Shown: piece by piece, positions 1 to 12,760 of the stretch
Numbering within the stretch: the stretch's first letter is position 1
How the letters are laid out: every line of letters starts with the position of its first letter
DNA from: Hirsutella rhossiliensis
Lineage: Eukaryota > Ascomycota > Sordariomycetes > Hypocreales > Ophiocordycipitaceae
DNA length: 64,000 nucleotides
Assembly: GCF_020360975.1 (NCBI RefSeq)
Contig: NW_025408677.1
Span: 1,612,001-1,676,000, forward strand
Reading direction: 5' to 3'
Position numbers and translations under genes: made by a program
Notes under the pieces: model-generated
The model's database searches: none
Told to the model about the DNA's origin: nothing
Seen by the model: the letters and a program-made list of their open reading frames with translations, nothing else

Positions 1-934
1 CTCCTTAGAAACGAAGTATAGTAATAGCCTCTCTAGCTATAGTCCCTATAAGGTTTATACTAGGTTTTAAACCCTCCTAGGTTAAAGGAGTTAAAAACCT
101 AGGAATATATTAAAACTACCGCTAGGATATTAATAACTATAATTCTATATATTTATATAGGACTACTAGTAACGTAATAATAATTAGCCTATAAGACTTT
201 ATAGCTTATCTAATCTAGTTATACTTAAAGCTATAAACTAGTATAAACGCTAATTACTTTATTTCCTTAATACCCCTAGGAATAATAAGCGCGAATACTT
301 AAGAGCGTATATAGGGGGTAGTAGATAATTATCTAAAAAAGAAAGTACGCGAGTAAAAATAAGAAAGAGCTAAATAAGTAGCTTATAGGTAAAGGGAGGA
401 ATAAAAGATATAAAGGGAAAGGATTATAGTAAAGGAGAAAAGTTCTATCGACGGTTTATTTACTTACTTATATACTTAGGAAGAGAACCTTACCTATTAT
501 TATCGCGCCCTTTCTATTAGTATCTTAGGTCGGAAAGTCGCTAGGGAGGAGTTTAACGGGTAAGATCGTACCCCTATAGATATTAGCCTATTAAGGGGGG
601 GATAAGACCCTTAGTACTCCCCTTCTAACTTACTTCTAAGTATACTTAAAGGCGTTATAAAGACCTTAATTATTTAATTAAGTATCTTCTTTAATTATAG
701 TTAATTTAAATTTTTATTTTTCCCTTTTAAAGTAAATACTATTAGTTACGCGACTTTAATAAAGATAAAGAAGTATAGAGTAAAGAAATCTCTAAGACTT
801 ATATTTATAACCTAAGGCCTTTAAAGCTATATATAGGCTAAATAATTAGATAATTGTATAGTTAATTACTCTATTAATCCTTAGCTATATACTACGCGTG
901 CTTAAAGTATATACCCTTATCCCTATTAAACTAC
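1..934. other. RIP-degraded AT-rich sequence, probably the 5' end of Gypsy-1 copy A
   Basis: CpA and TpG are nearly absent. From about 935 onward the sequence aligns by eye with the complete Gypsy-1 at 30100, but I could not align this first part with the 5' end of that element (28980-30090). It may be a diverged gag/5' region of another Gypsy-1 subfamily, or a further nested element. No open frame or recognisable motif was found. Confidence 0.4.
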
Positions 935-2701
935 TAAAGAAGACCCTTATAATAATATAATAAAGGGATCCTAAAATATAGAAATAAGTTAAATTTATAG
1001 AACTAGAACACCTTTATCTTAAAAGAGTCTCTTAAGACTAGATTAAAAAGAACGGTAAACGATTCTAAGAAAATATATAAAATAAAAATTAATAATAATA
1101 GTAGGCAGTCTATAAATAATATAATAAAGAAGATATAGATATAGCCCTTATACTTATAAAACTATAATAATAATATAAAGAGGAATAATAAAGTATCGAC
1201 GATATAAGCTTTAAAGAATAAGAAATACTTAGAGAAATAAAAGACGAGAATAAACTTATACTACTACCCTTACTATTAAGGGAAAATACTATAATTAAAG
1301 AATATACTTTATACTTTAAAGAATTTAAAGAAATACTTAAAATTAAAACCTAATAAATACCTTAAATTCTTATAGAAAACTAATAAGCTATATTAATTCG
1401 ATATTAACTAGCACTATATAAAGGAGACTATATTATAGCTATCGCTATAGTTAATACCTTTATAGCTCTATAATAAGAATAGTAACTATAAGGAGAATTT
1501 AAAGATAATCTATTAATACTACTTACTTATAAGTACTATAAGTATATTTTATAGATATTATATATTTACTTAGATTATATAATATACTTTTAAATATAGG
1601 TATAATATAATACTTTCTTAGTTAAGTTTAAAGGATAAGTACTTTTAAAACCCTACCTAAGTATAAAACTAAACTACTAGAAAATTAATTAACGCTACCT
1701 AAATAACTAAGTTATATTATTAGAACCTAATTATAGTATACTACTTAAATACCGCGACGATTATAGTTTACTAATAAGATATCTTTTAAAGATATATAAA
1801 ATCTATAAATACGCTAAAATAAAAGAATAGTATAACGCTACTTACTTTAAAGTATCTAAACCCTTAATCTTTTAAAGACTTATATAATAAGTTAAATATA
1901 ATAAGGAAGATTATAATAAATATATATACTTAAACTATAAAGTTTATAAATATAAAAAAGTATAAGTATAGTATAAACGATATAACGATATACTAAAATA
2001 TTATTAGTAATATATATAAAGGCTATAAGCTATATTTAACTAAGGAAAAATCGATATAGATATACTATATAAAAATTAAAAAGATATAAAATAAAAACTT
2101 AACCTTTAGTATAAAAATAAATAGAATTATAAAGTATAGTACGTAATTAACTATAAAGTAATATAATATAAATAATATAGCGTTAAAAAATAAGAAATCT
2201 TTAATTAGCTATAAGAAATTAGTCTCTTAAGCCCTAATATAATACTACGCGACGAAAATATAAAGAAATAATATTAATAATAAATTAAAGAAGAATACCT
2301 AAATAAAATAAATAAGGACTAAGTAAAAAATAAGGTATACTATTTATAAAAGGGCTATAAACTAGTATAATATAATAAGAGCTAAAGACCTTATATATAG
2401 TAACGTTAAGCTATAGTAACTAAATAGTATTAGATATTTAAATCGCGGGATATTATATATATATACTTTTAAACTATAGCGTAATAAGTAATTACGTTTT
2501 ACTTAGAGTTATTAATCGTTACTAACTTATATAAAGATATAAGAAAGATCTATATAAATTTATAAATATTAAAGAAGAGGCCTTTAACTATAATAATAGA
2601 ATTATTAATATAAAAATTAATTACCTTAATATTAATATCTAGGGCTATAATAAATAAGTTAACTTTAATATTATAGATATTAAAGAATACGACCTTATAT
2701 T
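935..2701 (+). mobile_element. Gypsy-1 copy A, 5' segment (block upstream of pol, protease)
   Basis: This segment aligns by eye over its whole length with 30100-31876 of the complete Gypsy-1. It is more heavily RIP-mutated: many CG or GC-containing positions of the other copy read TA here. The retropepsin neighbourhood corresponds to about 2460-2520. The segment stops at 2701, where Copia-1 is inserted, and resumes at 8769. All frames are closed by TAA/TAG and starts are lost, so it is a dead element. The left LTR lies outside the window or was not recognised. Confidence 0.75.
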
Positions 2702-3178
2702 TATCGCGAAGCGTGGCCTGATTTCGCAGTTCTCGGAGATATCCCTTAGCACGAGGGACCTAGGAAGCTAAAAAAACAGGTTTTAAGGAAGGAGCTAAAA
2801 GGAGGTGCAGAGAGGAGGGTAGGGGCAAGAGGGGAAGCAGAAGTAGCGATAGCTTCCTATAGAGGTAGCGAGAGATAAGACGGATGTGCCGGCAACGGCT
2901 AGAAAAGAGGGGAAAAACCGGCAAAAAGCTCGGTAGTCGAAAGGACATTAGTGGCTTCTTTAAGCAGGATCTTCTATGTTAATTGAGATGCTAGACGGGT
3001 ATAAAGAAGGGCGTTAGATAGAGGAAAGAAGGAGAATTAAGGCAATATAACAATCACTCCCCTATCTTTATTGCTGCCCCCGCAAGAATCAAATCCCTCT
3101 GCCCTGCCTGTCCGACCCCTTACTTCTAATTTCACCTTCGTACATTTTTATATACTTCTCGCATCTCTCTTTGCGAGA
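2702..3178 (+). repeat. Copia-1 5' LTR
   Basis: Begins TATCGCGAAGC (TG start changed to TA by RIP) and ends TTTGCGAGA. It matches 8288-8763 almost base for base. The ends are imperfect inverted repeats (TGTCGCGA and TCGCGAGA). The last bases are GA rather than the usual CA in both LTRs. Confidence 0.92.
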
Positions 3179-3192
3179 GTTATAAGCCCGGG
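3179..3192 (+). other. Copia-1 primer binding site, half initiator tRNA-Met type
   Basis: GTTATAAGCCCGGG follows the 5' LTR directly. The undamaged Copia-2 has GTTATGAGCCCGG at the same place. TTATGAGCCC is complementary to the anticodon region GGGCUCAUAA of eukaryotic initiator tRNA-Met, as in copia elements primed by an internally cleaved tRNA. Here RIP has changed TGAG to TAAG. Confidence 0.65.
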
Positions 3193-3329
3193 AGGAATAG
3201 TATTCCTATACCTTCCGGCTACTATAAAAGGCACCTTCTTATATCCTTTTACCCCTCTTACTAGAAAAGCCGATTTTTAACCGACTTTTCTGCCCCCCCT
3301 CTTCCGCAACGATAATAAAAATCGACTCC

Positions 3330-4460
3330 TCTGCCGTCCCTACGGTCCGTAGGACGATTCTTATAGAGCCCTAAGATTAGGATAAGTAGGTAAAGGAGCT
3401 ACGGGCTCGTGTAGATAGAACTATCTATAATTTAGTCTTCTCTAATAAGCAGGACCCTCTTAAGCCCCCTCTTCGTCCTAGGGCAACGGATTTTATAGAG
3501 GGAGCTACCCTCTTCTCCGAGCTAACCTCTATATAACAGAGAGCTTTTTCTGCTGCCTTAGGTGACTACGAGAGTCACCGTAAGGAATACCTTTACGAGA
3601 CGAAGTTGCTAACTACTATACGCACGGCGATAACGGAATCCGTTAGTGCCGTAAAGCTAATTACTCTTCGAGAAGAAGAGACTCCTAGGCAGTAGCTTTT
3701 AAAGCTCGAGACCTCGATAGCTCCCTCGAGGGGCTATATAACTAACCGTATTAGGAAGACCTATACGGCCTACCTAGGAGCCTTTTCTGCTAGGAACCTA
3801 CTAGCTTCTTCGTGGCTAGCTAAGTAGGAAGAAATCCTCGAGGAAGCTAACTAATACTTCCTTATAAAAGCTCTTTCCGGCTAGTAGCTACGGGATATAT
3901 CTCTGCTAATAAAGCCTATTAGTAACGGTTACTCGACTATCTTTCGAGAGGCTAGCCGGGAACTAGACGAAGAGGCTACTAGAGTACAATAGCAAGCAGT
4001 CTTATTCCTTCGTGGCCAGCACTCGACCTAGACGGCTCGACCTGCTGCCCCTATAGCTGCTGCAGCCCCTGTTGCTGCGGCTCCCGCTGCTATTGCTGCG
4101 GCTGTTGCTCCTTCGGCTCCTCCTCCCTCGAGAGCCTTAACGTCGTCGTTAACTGCAGCTGCGGCCCTAGGCCCGGCCCCGGCTCCGCCTCTTACTCCGG
4201 GCCCGGCCCCGGTCCCGTTAGTCAGACCGGCCCGACTAGTCCCCTAATAGACCTTTTAGTCCGTTAGTCGAAAAATCAGGGAACTAGTCGAAATCGAACC
4301 TCTTCGTTAAAATTAACAATAAGGGGTAAAAAGGGGAGGTTTTTAAGCAGACCTTCCGGATTAAGACGAGGATTCCTCGAAGAAATAGAAGACTAGACAA
4401 CGAAACAGCTGCCTAGCCTATAAATCCCTAGGCCATCGATTATTACAATGCTAGTAGGTC
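3330..4460 (+). pseudogene. Copia-1 gag remnant with CCHC zinc knuckle
   Basis: RIP-damaged frame for the nucleocapsid-like protein that packages the element RNA. An Ala/Pro-rich low-complexity stretch lies at about 4040-4210. At 4410-4451 there is a C-X2-C-X4-H-X4-C knuckle in which Cys 1, His and Cys 3 survive, while Cys 2 reads TAT (Tyr), as expected from TGT to TAT by RIP. Numerous TAG/TAA codons interrupt the frame and the initiator is not recoverable. The start coordinate is approximate. Confidence 0.7.
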
Positions 4461-4689
4461 TTCGAGGAAAACCGACCTAAAGGATTTAACCCTTTAAAGA
4501 GGCTATAAGAAACGATATAATAGTCTCTTAAGGAGGACCCCTTATTGCAGAAGAAGATAGATAAGATTTAGGTTGCTAAGAAATAGTAACTAACGCCGCT
4601 GCCTTTATTCGAGCCGTAAATTCGAGGAAAAATCGTTAGTATAGCAAATCCGGCATTCGTCTTCCCTACGGATTAGCAAGACCAACCGT

Positions 4690-7600
4690 TAGGACCCTCC
4701 GACTATCCCCTACGAAAATCAGCTATCCTTAACTCTAGTGCTTCCCTCGATATCTATAATATACTCTTACGATTCCGGTCCTTTAAGAAGGCACGGAGGG
4801 AATACCTTATTACCGGGGAATTAACCGTACGGATAGAGGGATACGGAAGCTAGCTTTCCCTGCTTAAAGGAGGGTAGGTTTAAAGGACCCTCTTCCGGCA
4901 GCCTAAGGAGACGGTCTTCTTTAGCACGCACGACTTAGTTACCCGGGCCCCTTAGCTTTATATAAGCTAGGATAATAATAGGGCGTACGAATAAGGGGAC
5001 TAAAGACCGTCGAATGCGAACACTGCGGCTCAGGGAAGACTAGGAGACGAATTTCTAGACGGACCCTAATACGGCCGGACTAGCCGTATAAGGAAATTTA
5101 GGTCGACTAGACCGACGTCTCGAGGGATTAGGAAAGCTTCGTTAGGGTAATGTTTTTTATAGACGCTTTTTTAGGGATAGTTTTCCCCTATTTCTTACGG
5201 ACCTACCTAAGTAAGTATAACTAGTCTGCCCTCCGGGACTTCGTTAACTAGATAAAATCCTACTTTAGCTACGAGGTAAAGAAGATATAGTCTAACGGAG
5301 AGCTATTTATAAAGGATATCTTAAATTAGCTTCGAAAAAGGGGCATTTTACCCCTCCCGTTAGCACCGAATACCTAGGCCTAAAACGGAGGGGCAGAAAG
5401 ATTAGGGGGTGCTATAATAGAAAGGGCCCGTACGATAAGACTTGCTATAAGGCTTCTACACGACCTTTGGAGGGAAGTCGTTAAGACCGCCTATTACCTT
5501 CGGAACCGGACCCCTAGAGGGACTACCTAAGGAATAGACTAGAAATCCCCCCTCGAGCTCTTTACAAAGAAGAGGGCCTCGCTAGCCTACCTTCGTGCCT
5601 ACGGCTATAAGGCATACGCAATAACTGCCGATGTATAGCTAAAAAGGAAGAAGAAAAGAAAGCTTAATCCTAGAGCCTTTATTAGTTACCTCGTCGGGTA
5701 TAATTCTACGAATATCTTCCGGATCTAGATTCCTCTTCTACGGAAGGTTATTTCGACTAGGGATATAATTTTCGACGAATTTAGCTTCTTCGACGGAAAG
5801 AGGTATTAATAGCCCCTCTTATACTTATAACGTTAGCTAATTTAGAAGATCTAAATCCCCCCTTCCTAACAGTCTTAAGAAGAGGTCCTAGACGAGGAAA
5901 CGGAAGAAGAAACCAACGTCGAAGCAGTCGAGGATAACGCCGACTTCGAAGAAGAAGAAGAAGAGAAAGCTGCTAGATCAGATAATCTAGACGAAGAAGG
6001 AGACTATAGGAAAGCGGTAGAGCTAGAATACGCCTACCTCCCTACGCCTCCTCTTACGGAATAAGAAGAAGATCTAGAAGTAGCTTTTTTAGTTAGTCTT
6101 CCCGTCTCGACCCCTAAGGGGGTAGGAAAGGCACCTCTCTTAAAGGATTACTAGGCTGCCTTTTTATCCCTGCTTCGAGAAGCAAAGGAAGGTATAGGGC
6201 CCGATACGAAAGAAGACTAGTTTCTCCCTTATTTCGATCGTTTTTCCGACTTCTACCTAACGCTAATAGAAGACGGTTCCCACGGAGCGTTTATAGCAGG
6301 CCGGCTTTTTAAGCCACTATTAGCAAGGAAGGTATATAAAAGAGACCTCCTAGACCCACTAGTAAACTAAAAGCAGCTAGAAAAACACCCCTTAAGAGAC
6401 TAGTTTTTCTAGGCCTAGAAAGACCACCTAGCCTTATACGAAGAAATAGGGTCTTTCGAAGAGGTCCTTAAGGAAAAGGCAAGAGGAAAACAGGTCCTTA
6501 GCTATAAGTAGGTCTTTATCTATAAGACTAATAAACACGGCTTCCTTTAAAAGTACAAAGCCCGGCTAGTTATCTATAGGAACTAGTAGGAAAAAGGGGA
6601 TCTTCCTACTAAGGCAACTACCCTAGCAGGGATGTCTTTTCGGACCCTTATAGCTATAGCAGTAGAATTCGACCTCGAGCTCGATTAGATAGATATAGTT
6701 AACGCCTTTATTAACTGCCTACTTAAGGAAGAAAAAGTTATCTATATACGCCTTCTACTAGGCTTCTAATAGCTAGGAATGGTTCTATAGCTTAGGAAAG
6801 CTCTATACGGACTACGAAGATCACCCCTTCTTTAGCAATAGCATTTAATAGGTTCCCTCGAAGCCCTAGACTTTAAGAAAGTCCCTTAGGAACCGTGTAT
6901 AATATAGAAGGGTAAAATCACGGTCTTCTTCTACGTCGACGATATTATCTAGGCGTACCTAAAAGAGGAAGAAGCTGCTGCTAGGGAGGCTATACGAGGC
7001 CTATAATAAAGGTATAAGATAACTAGGCTAGGGGAGCTAAAGTGGTTCCTAGGGATACGAATCCTTAGGAATAGGTCCTAACGGACAATCTAGCTTACCT
7101 AAGACGCCTATATCGATAAGGTCGCTTATAAATTCCTCCCTAATTCCCTTGATAAGAAGCTTCCCTCTACGCCTATATTAGACGAAGAGCTTTTGCCTAA
7201 TCCGTCCTTTTAAGCTAGGGAGCAAGAGAAACACTAATATTAATAGAAGGTAAGCTCCCTGCTTTTTTTAGCTATTTCTACTAGACCGGATATCTCTTTT
7301 ACGGTCTCCCGGCTAGCTAGGCATAACTAGAATCCTAGCCCTAGGCATTAAGAAGCAGCAGACAGAGCAATCCTTTATCTCTATTTAACGAGATTATATA
7401 GTCTACGCCTAGGAGGGCAGGAAAGGAAGAAATTAGCTGCCGAAATCTTCCTTTATTCGAGCGATTCGTCCTTTACGGATAATACCTTAGATAGAAAGAG
7501 CTTATAGGGGTATATTATATCCCTTTTTAGAGGAACCATTGCTTAGAGAGCTTCGAAACAAGCTACCGTTACTATATTAAGTACGGAGGTAGAGCTACTA

Positions 7601-7975
7601 GCTCTTTTAGAAGCGTTAAAAGAAGCGATTTTCCTTAGCCGGCTACTAATATCGTTACGACTATAAATTCCGTCCCCGTTAGCTATAGAATGCGATAACA
7701 CGTAGACTATACGAATTCTTACGGAGGAAAACAGTAAGCTGTCGACCCGGCTACGGTATATCGATATCTACTAGCATTGGTTACGCTAAGAGGTCTAAAG
7801 GGGACTTATTTCCGTCCGTTAGGTTCTAACGGCATCGATAAAAGCCGACGGTCTTACGAAGCCCCTACTAAAGTAGAAGCTAGCTATCTTTTTATAGCAA
7901 ATTAGGCTAGAAGACGTTTAAGAGAAGCTGTCCTTAGAAGCCCGCCTTAAGAGTCTACGAGAGGAGCTAATAGCA
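4690..7975 (+). pseudogene. Copia-1 pol remnant (protease, integrase, reverse transcriptase, RNase H)
   Basis: RIP-damaged polyprotein. A protease-like NSSAS stands near 4730. A pre-integrase C-X2-C segment followed by GK and RR is near 5010-5050, followed by the integrase core. The reverse transcriptase region starts near 6510 (VFIYKTNKHGFL) and has YVDD intact at 6932-6943. The copia motif TRPDISFTVSRLA is near 7281-7320 and an RNase H motif LYSSDSSFTDN near 7450-7485. TAG/TAA replace Gln and Trp codons throughout. The gag knuckle and YVDD lie in different frames, so indels or a frameshift occurred. Ends are approximate. Confidence 0.85.
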
Positions 7976-8276
7976 CGTAGGAGGAAGGAGACGTCTATAG
8001 CCGAAGAGAGGAATTAGGACTTATCCTAGAGGAGGGCCCCTAGCTTAATTAGGACTTATTCTTCTTAAAGGCCCCCTTTTAGGACTTATCCTAGAGAAGC
8101 CCCCTTTCTTATAGGACTTAATTTCCTCCTTAAGGCCCCTTTCCTAAAGTAGGTCTAAAAGAGCCGGGCTAAAACCCGGATTTCTCGAGTAGGGGATAAG
8201 TGTAGACTAAGACCTCCTCTATACGCTCACTAGCCTAGGTATTTAGCTTTACCCTTTCTATAAGGGCAGGCTATAG

Positions 8277-8287
8277 CTAAGGGGGTG
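8277..8287 (+). other. Copia-1 polypurine tract
   Basis: CTAAGGGGGTG lies immediately before the 3' LTR, the usual place for the plus-strand DNA primer. The rc copies at 51027 and 56872 keep CCCCCTT at the same place. Confidence 0.6.
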
Positions 8288-8763
8288 TGTCGCGAAGCGT
8301 GGCCTGATTTCGCAGTTCTCGGAGATATCCCTTAGCACGAGGGACCTAGGAAGCTAAAAAACAGGTTTTAAGGAAGGAGCTAAAAGGAGGTGCAGAGAGG
8401 AGGGTGGGGGTAAGAGGGGAAGCAGAAGTGGCGATGGCTTCCTATAGAGGTGGCGAGAGATAAGACGGATGTGCCGGTAACGGCTAGAAAAGAGGGGGAA
8501 AACCGGCAAAAAGCTCGGTAGTCGAAAGGACATTAGTGGCTTCTTTAAGCAGGATCTTCTATGTTAATTGAGATACTAGACGGGTATAAAGAAGGGCGTT
8601 GGATAGAGGAAAGAAGGAGAATTAAGGCAATATAACAATTACTCCCCTATCTTTATTGCTGCCCCCGCAAGAATCAAATCCCTCTGCCCTGCCTGTCCGA
8701 CCCCTTACTTCTAATTTCACCTTCGTGTATTTTTATGCACTTCTCGCATCTCTCTTCGCGAGA
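8288..8763 (+). repeat. Copia-1 3' LTR
   Basis: Begins TGTCGCGAAGC with the terminal TG intact and ends TTCGCGAGA. It is a 476-bp match of 2702-3178. The differences are mainly C/T and G/A, consistent with independent RIP of the two LTRs. The TSD ATATC follows at 8764-8768. Confidence 0.92.
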
Positions 8764-11700
8764 ATATCAGGGCTTTTATAGCTATAGGAGAGCAACCTAC
8801 TAATTAACTAGAAAACTAGCTAGCTAAGTTAAAACGAAAATATAAGTTTTTAAGACTAGTAGATTTAAAAGAAAGTAAAATTATATAATAATTTAGCTAC
8901 TAAATAAGATAAAAGGGATAACTATTTAAGTAAATTATTATAGGCTTTAGCGATATAAACGAAAATAGTAACCGAACTAATAGATATAATAAAATCGACT
9001 AATAAGACCTATATACTAGCTAATATAGCTATATAACCTAGTATTTAATATAAATAAAATAAAGGATATAATATAAAGATCTAAAACGTTATTATTACTT
9101 TAAGGAAAGACCTTAAATAAATTAATAAAGAGCTTAAGTTAAGAGAAACTAGCTCTTAAAAGAAAGAATAAAGCCTATAAGATAGAATAAAGAATATCCC
9201 TTAGGAATACCGGAAATATAATAAACTCTTTAAGGAAGAACTTAAGATAGGGTTACTTAAATATAGTTAATAAGACTATAAAATTTATCTTAAGGATAGA
9301 ATAACGCTAACGATTTATAAGATCTATAACTTAAACGAAAAGTAACTATAAATACTATACGACTACCTTAATAAGAATCTATAAAAGGGATATATATAAA
9401 CGTTAATATTTAAAGTAAGCTACCTAGTAATATTTATTTTAAAGAAAAATAGTAAGCTATAATTAGTTATTAACTATAAATACTTAAACGATATTATAAT
9501 AAAGGACTAAATACTATTACCGCTTATATTAAAACTATAAGATTAACTATATAGTAAAAAATAGTTTATAGCCCTTAACCTTAAAAGCGCTTATAACTTG
9601 ATATATATAAAAAAGGGATATAAATAAATAATAGCCTTTAAAACGAAATTCGGACTATTTAAATATCTAGTAATACTATTTAGACTTATAAATATACTAG
9701 CTACCTTTTAATAGATAATTAATAATATCCTATATAAATACTTAGATATCTTTATAGTAATATACCTAGATAATATCTTAATCTTCTTAGATACCTTAGA
9801 AGAATATAAGGAATATATTTATAAGGTACTTTATATACTTTAGAATATAAAGTTATTAGTTAAACTAAAGAAAAGTAAGTTTTATATATAGGAAGTAGAC
9901 TTCCTTAGATATATAATCTTATTAAGAGAGATATAAAAATAATAAGATAAGATTAACTTAGTTAAAGAATAGCTAACGTTAAAGAACGTTAAGGATATAT
10001 AAAGTTTCCTAGGATTTATAAATTACTACTAACGATTTATTAAAGATTTTAGAAAGATTATAATACTACTATATAACTTAATAAAGAAAGAAAAAGGATT
10101 TATATAAGACGATAAAGCTAATAAAGCTTTTAAATATATTAAGACTACGATTATATAAGAACTAGTCTTTACTACCTTTAATCTAAAATAATAAATCGAA
10201 CTTAAAACTAATATATTAGACTTTACTTTAAGAGTATAAATCGGATAAAAAGATAATAAAGGAAGACTATAACTAATTATATTTAATTTAAAGACGCTAT
10301 ATAGTATAGAACTTAATTACCTTATTTATAATAAAGAATTCCTTATAATTATTTAAGCTTTTAAGGAATTTTAATACTACCTTCTTAAAAGTAAGTATAA
10401 AGTTAAGGTCTATATAGATTATAAGAATATCTTATACTTTATAATAATATAATAGTTAAACGGACGATAAATCTAATAGGCCGAATACTTATTAAAATTT
10501 AATTATAAAATAATCTATAAAAAGGGAATAAAAAACGGTCTAGCTAAAGCCCTTAGTTAACGAAGTAACTATAATATAAGGGTATATATAGTAAAAGGAT
10601 AGCTCTTAGAAATTAATAAAAATAAGAACTACTAGTAACGATAGCTAAATATAATATTTAAAGTATAACCTAATAACTTAATATACTAAAAGATCTTAAA
10701 TAAAATAAAAACAAATATTAAATAGATATAATATAGAATATTTAAAAGTTTTAATATATAAAAATGAAATCTAAATACTACTAGAATTATAAGATAAAGT
10801 TATATAAGATATATATAAATATTTAATATATTAATACTAAGGAATCTAAAGAATAATAAAATAGACTAAATAATAATATAACTTTTTATAGCTTAAAGAA
10901 GTAGTATAATAATTTATTAAAGAATATAAACTTTATATATAAAGTAAAGCTAAACGATATAAACTATATAGAGAATTATAACCGCTATTAAGACTAAAGA
11001 AACTATAGGATTTAATGGCTTTTAACTATATTATAAAGCTATTACTATTAAAAGAACCTATAATTAATATTAAGTATAATAGTATATTTATTATTACTAA
11101 TAAACTAATAAGGTATAGGTACGTCTTACTATATAAAGAAGTAAGTAATATAAAAGAGCTAGTATATATATTCCTATAAACTATTATTAGTAATTAAAAG
11201 CTATTAAATAAGATTATCTTTAATAAAGGAAGTATATTTATAGCTAAGTTTTAATAAGCTCTTATAGTATAATTAAGGACGAAATATAAGCTTAGTATAG
11301 CTTATTACCTATAAATAAATAGATAAATAAAACGACTTAACTAAATACTTAAATAATATTTATAATACTATATTAGCTATAAATAAAACAATTAAGTTAA
11401 ATAGCTACTAATAGCGTAACTAACTTATAATAGCTTAGTTATAGAAATAACTAAGCTCTTACTAGTATACGCTAATTATAGATATAACTTAGAAGTATTT
11501 AAAGTTACTTAATAAGGACTATAAGTAAAACGAGCGATACTATAAGTAGATTAACTATAAAAATTATATAAAGAAATATAATAAGAACGTTAATTTATTA
11601 AAGAATAAATATCTACTTACTATAATCGAAAAAGATTATAAGGACTAATATTTTAAAAGGGAGATATAGTTTACTTTATATAACGAAATATTAAAATAAA

Positions 11701-12760
11701 ACGACTAAGTAATAAATTAGATTTTAAGAAACTTAGACTATTTAAGGTTAAGAAAACTATTTTAAAAGTTTATTATAAACTTTCGCTATTAATAATAATA
11801 TAGATATACCTAATATTTTATATCTTATTATTAAAACTAGTACTATAAAACGCTAAACTATAGGATAAAATTAAAGTTAACGATAATTAAGAATATAAAG
11901 CTAAATAAATACTAAATATAAGAAAATAAGGTTAGTAATAAGAATACCTTATTAAGTAAAAGGGATATAAATTAAAAGAAAATACCTAGGAACTACTTAA
12001 GTACTTAACTTACTATAGTTCTTTACTTTAATAGTTCTACTAGTAAAATCTACCCTAGGTATTATAAAATCGCTTAATAAACTAATAGTATTTTAATTAA
12101 TTATATTAAATCTACCTATAGACTAAATATCGACTACTACTTTAGATTCTTAGCGCTTAGCCTCGTTAAGGTTATCTAAAGAATAAAGGCCTTAATAGAC
12201 TATCTTAGTACCCTTTATCTTTAGCTAGCGCTTTTAATAGTAAAGCCGCGCTAAATAAGCTAAGGCTTTATTTAGGTCGGCTTAAGCTTTTAATATTCGC
12301 TCTTTAGTAATTTCTTTTTCTTTATTTAATCGATTAAACTTTAGATTTATTTAGGATACTAGGAAATATATTAGCTATAAAATAATAAGTAGGATAATAA
12401 AGTTACTTATAAGAGCTAATCGCTACGCTTAACGTATTATAGGAATAACCCTATTATATATATTTAGTATACTTAGAAGATTTCTTTAGTATTTTCTAGT
12501 AGAAGCCGCGCGATAAATAGAAAGAATATAGTATAACGTTAAAACTAAGATAATTAATAGACTTAGCTAAATAAATACGCTTAAGGGTCTTATAAGAACG
12601 ATCCTTTAATACGCGACTAGATATACTATTAGTAGTATATCTTAAGGGATAGAAAGAATAAAATAGGGAATATATATACGCGTAATAAGGGTATATTTAT
12701 ATACGGCGGCTAAGGTAGTAATAGGTCTTATAGATAAGACTAAAAGGAGGGGAGATATTA
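8764..12760 (+). mobile_element. Gypsy-1 copy A, 3' segment (RT, RNase H, integrase, chromodomain)
   Basis: Continues the element split at 2701 and aligns by eye with 31877-35150 of the complete Gypsy-1. The reverse transcriptase active site reads YLDN at 9763-9774 (second Asp GAT to AAT, a RIP-compatible G to A). The integrase core corresponds to about 11020-11400. A chromodomain-like end is near 11930-12000 (Y-L-I-K-x-K-G-Y with Trp codons changed to TAA). From about 12050 the 3' untranslated part differs from the complete copy but matches the rc of 60240-60970, so copies A and F form one subfamily. It is dead. Confidence 0.82.

Larger units (their letters stand above)
2702..8763 (+). mobile_element. 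Copia-1, complete Ty1/copia LTR retrotransposon
   Basis: A 6,062-bp element bounded by two LTRs (477 and 476 bp) and a 5-bp TSD: ATATT at 2697-2701 and ATATC at 8764-8768. The domain order is gag with CCHC knuckle, protease, integrase, reverse transcriptase, RNase H, which is typical of Ty1/copia. It is less RIP-mutated than its neighbours: CpG is well preserved and some CpA/TpG survive, especially in the LTRs. It interrupts Gypsy-1 copy A, so it inserted later. Other copies lie at 13231-15581 (-), 15582-41270 (+) and 47010-59769 (-). Stop codons in every frame show that it is inactive. Confidence 0.9.

Noticed and set aside
2760..3280. Open frames of about 60-70 codons in the Copia-1 5' LTR and leader, on both strands
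   Set aside because: They lie in the LTR and the primer-site leader, which are non-coding in Copia elements.
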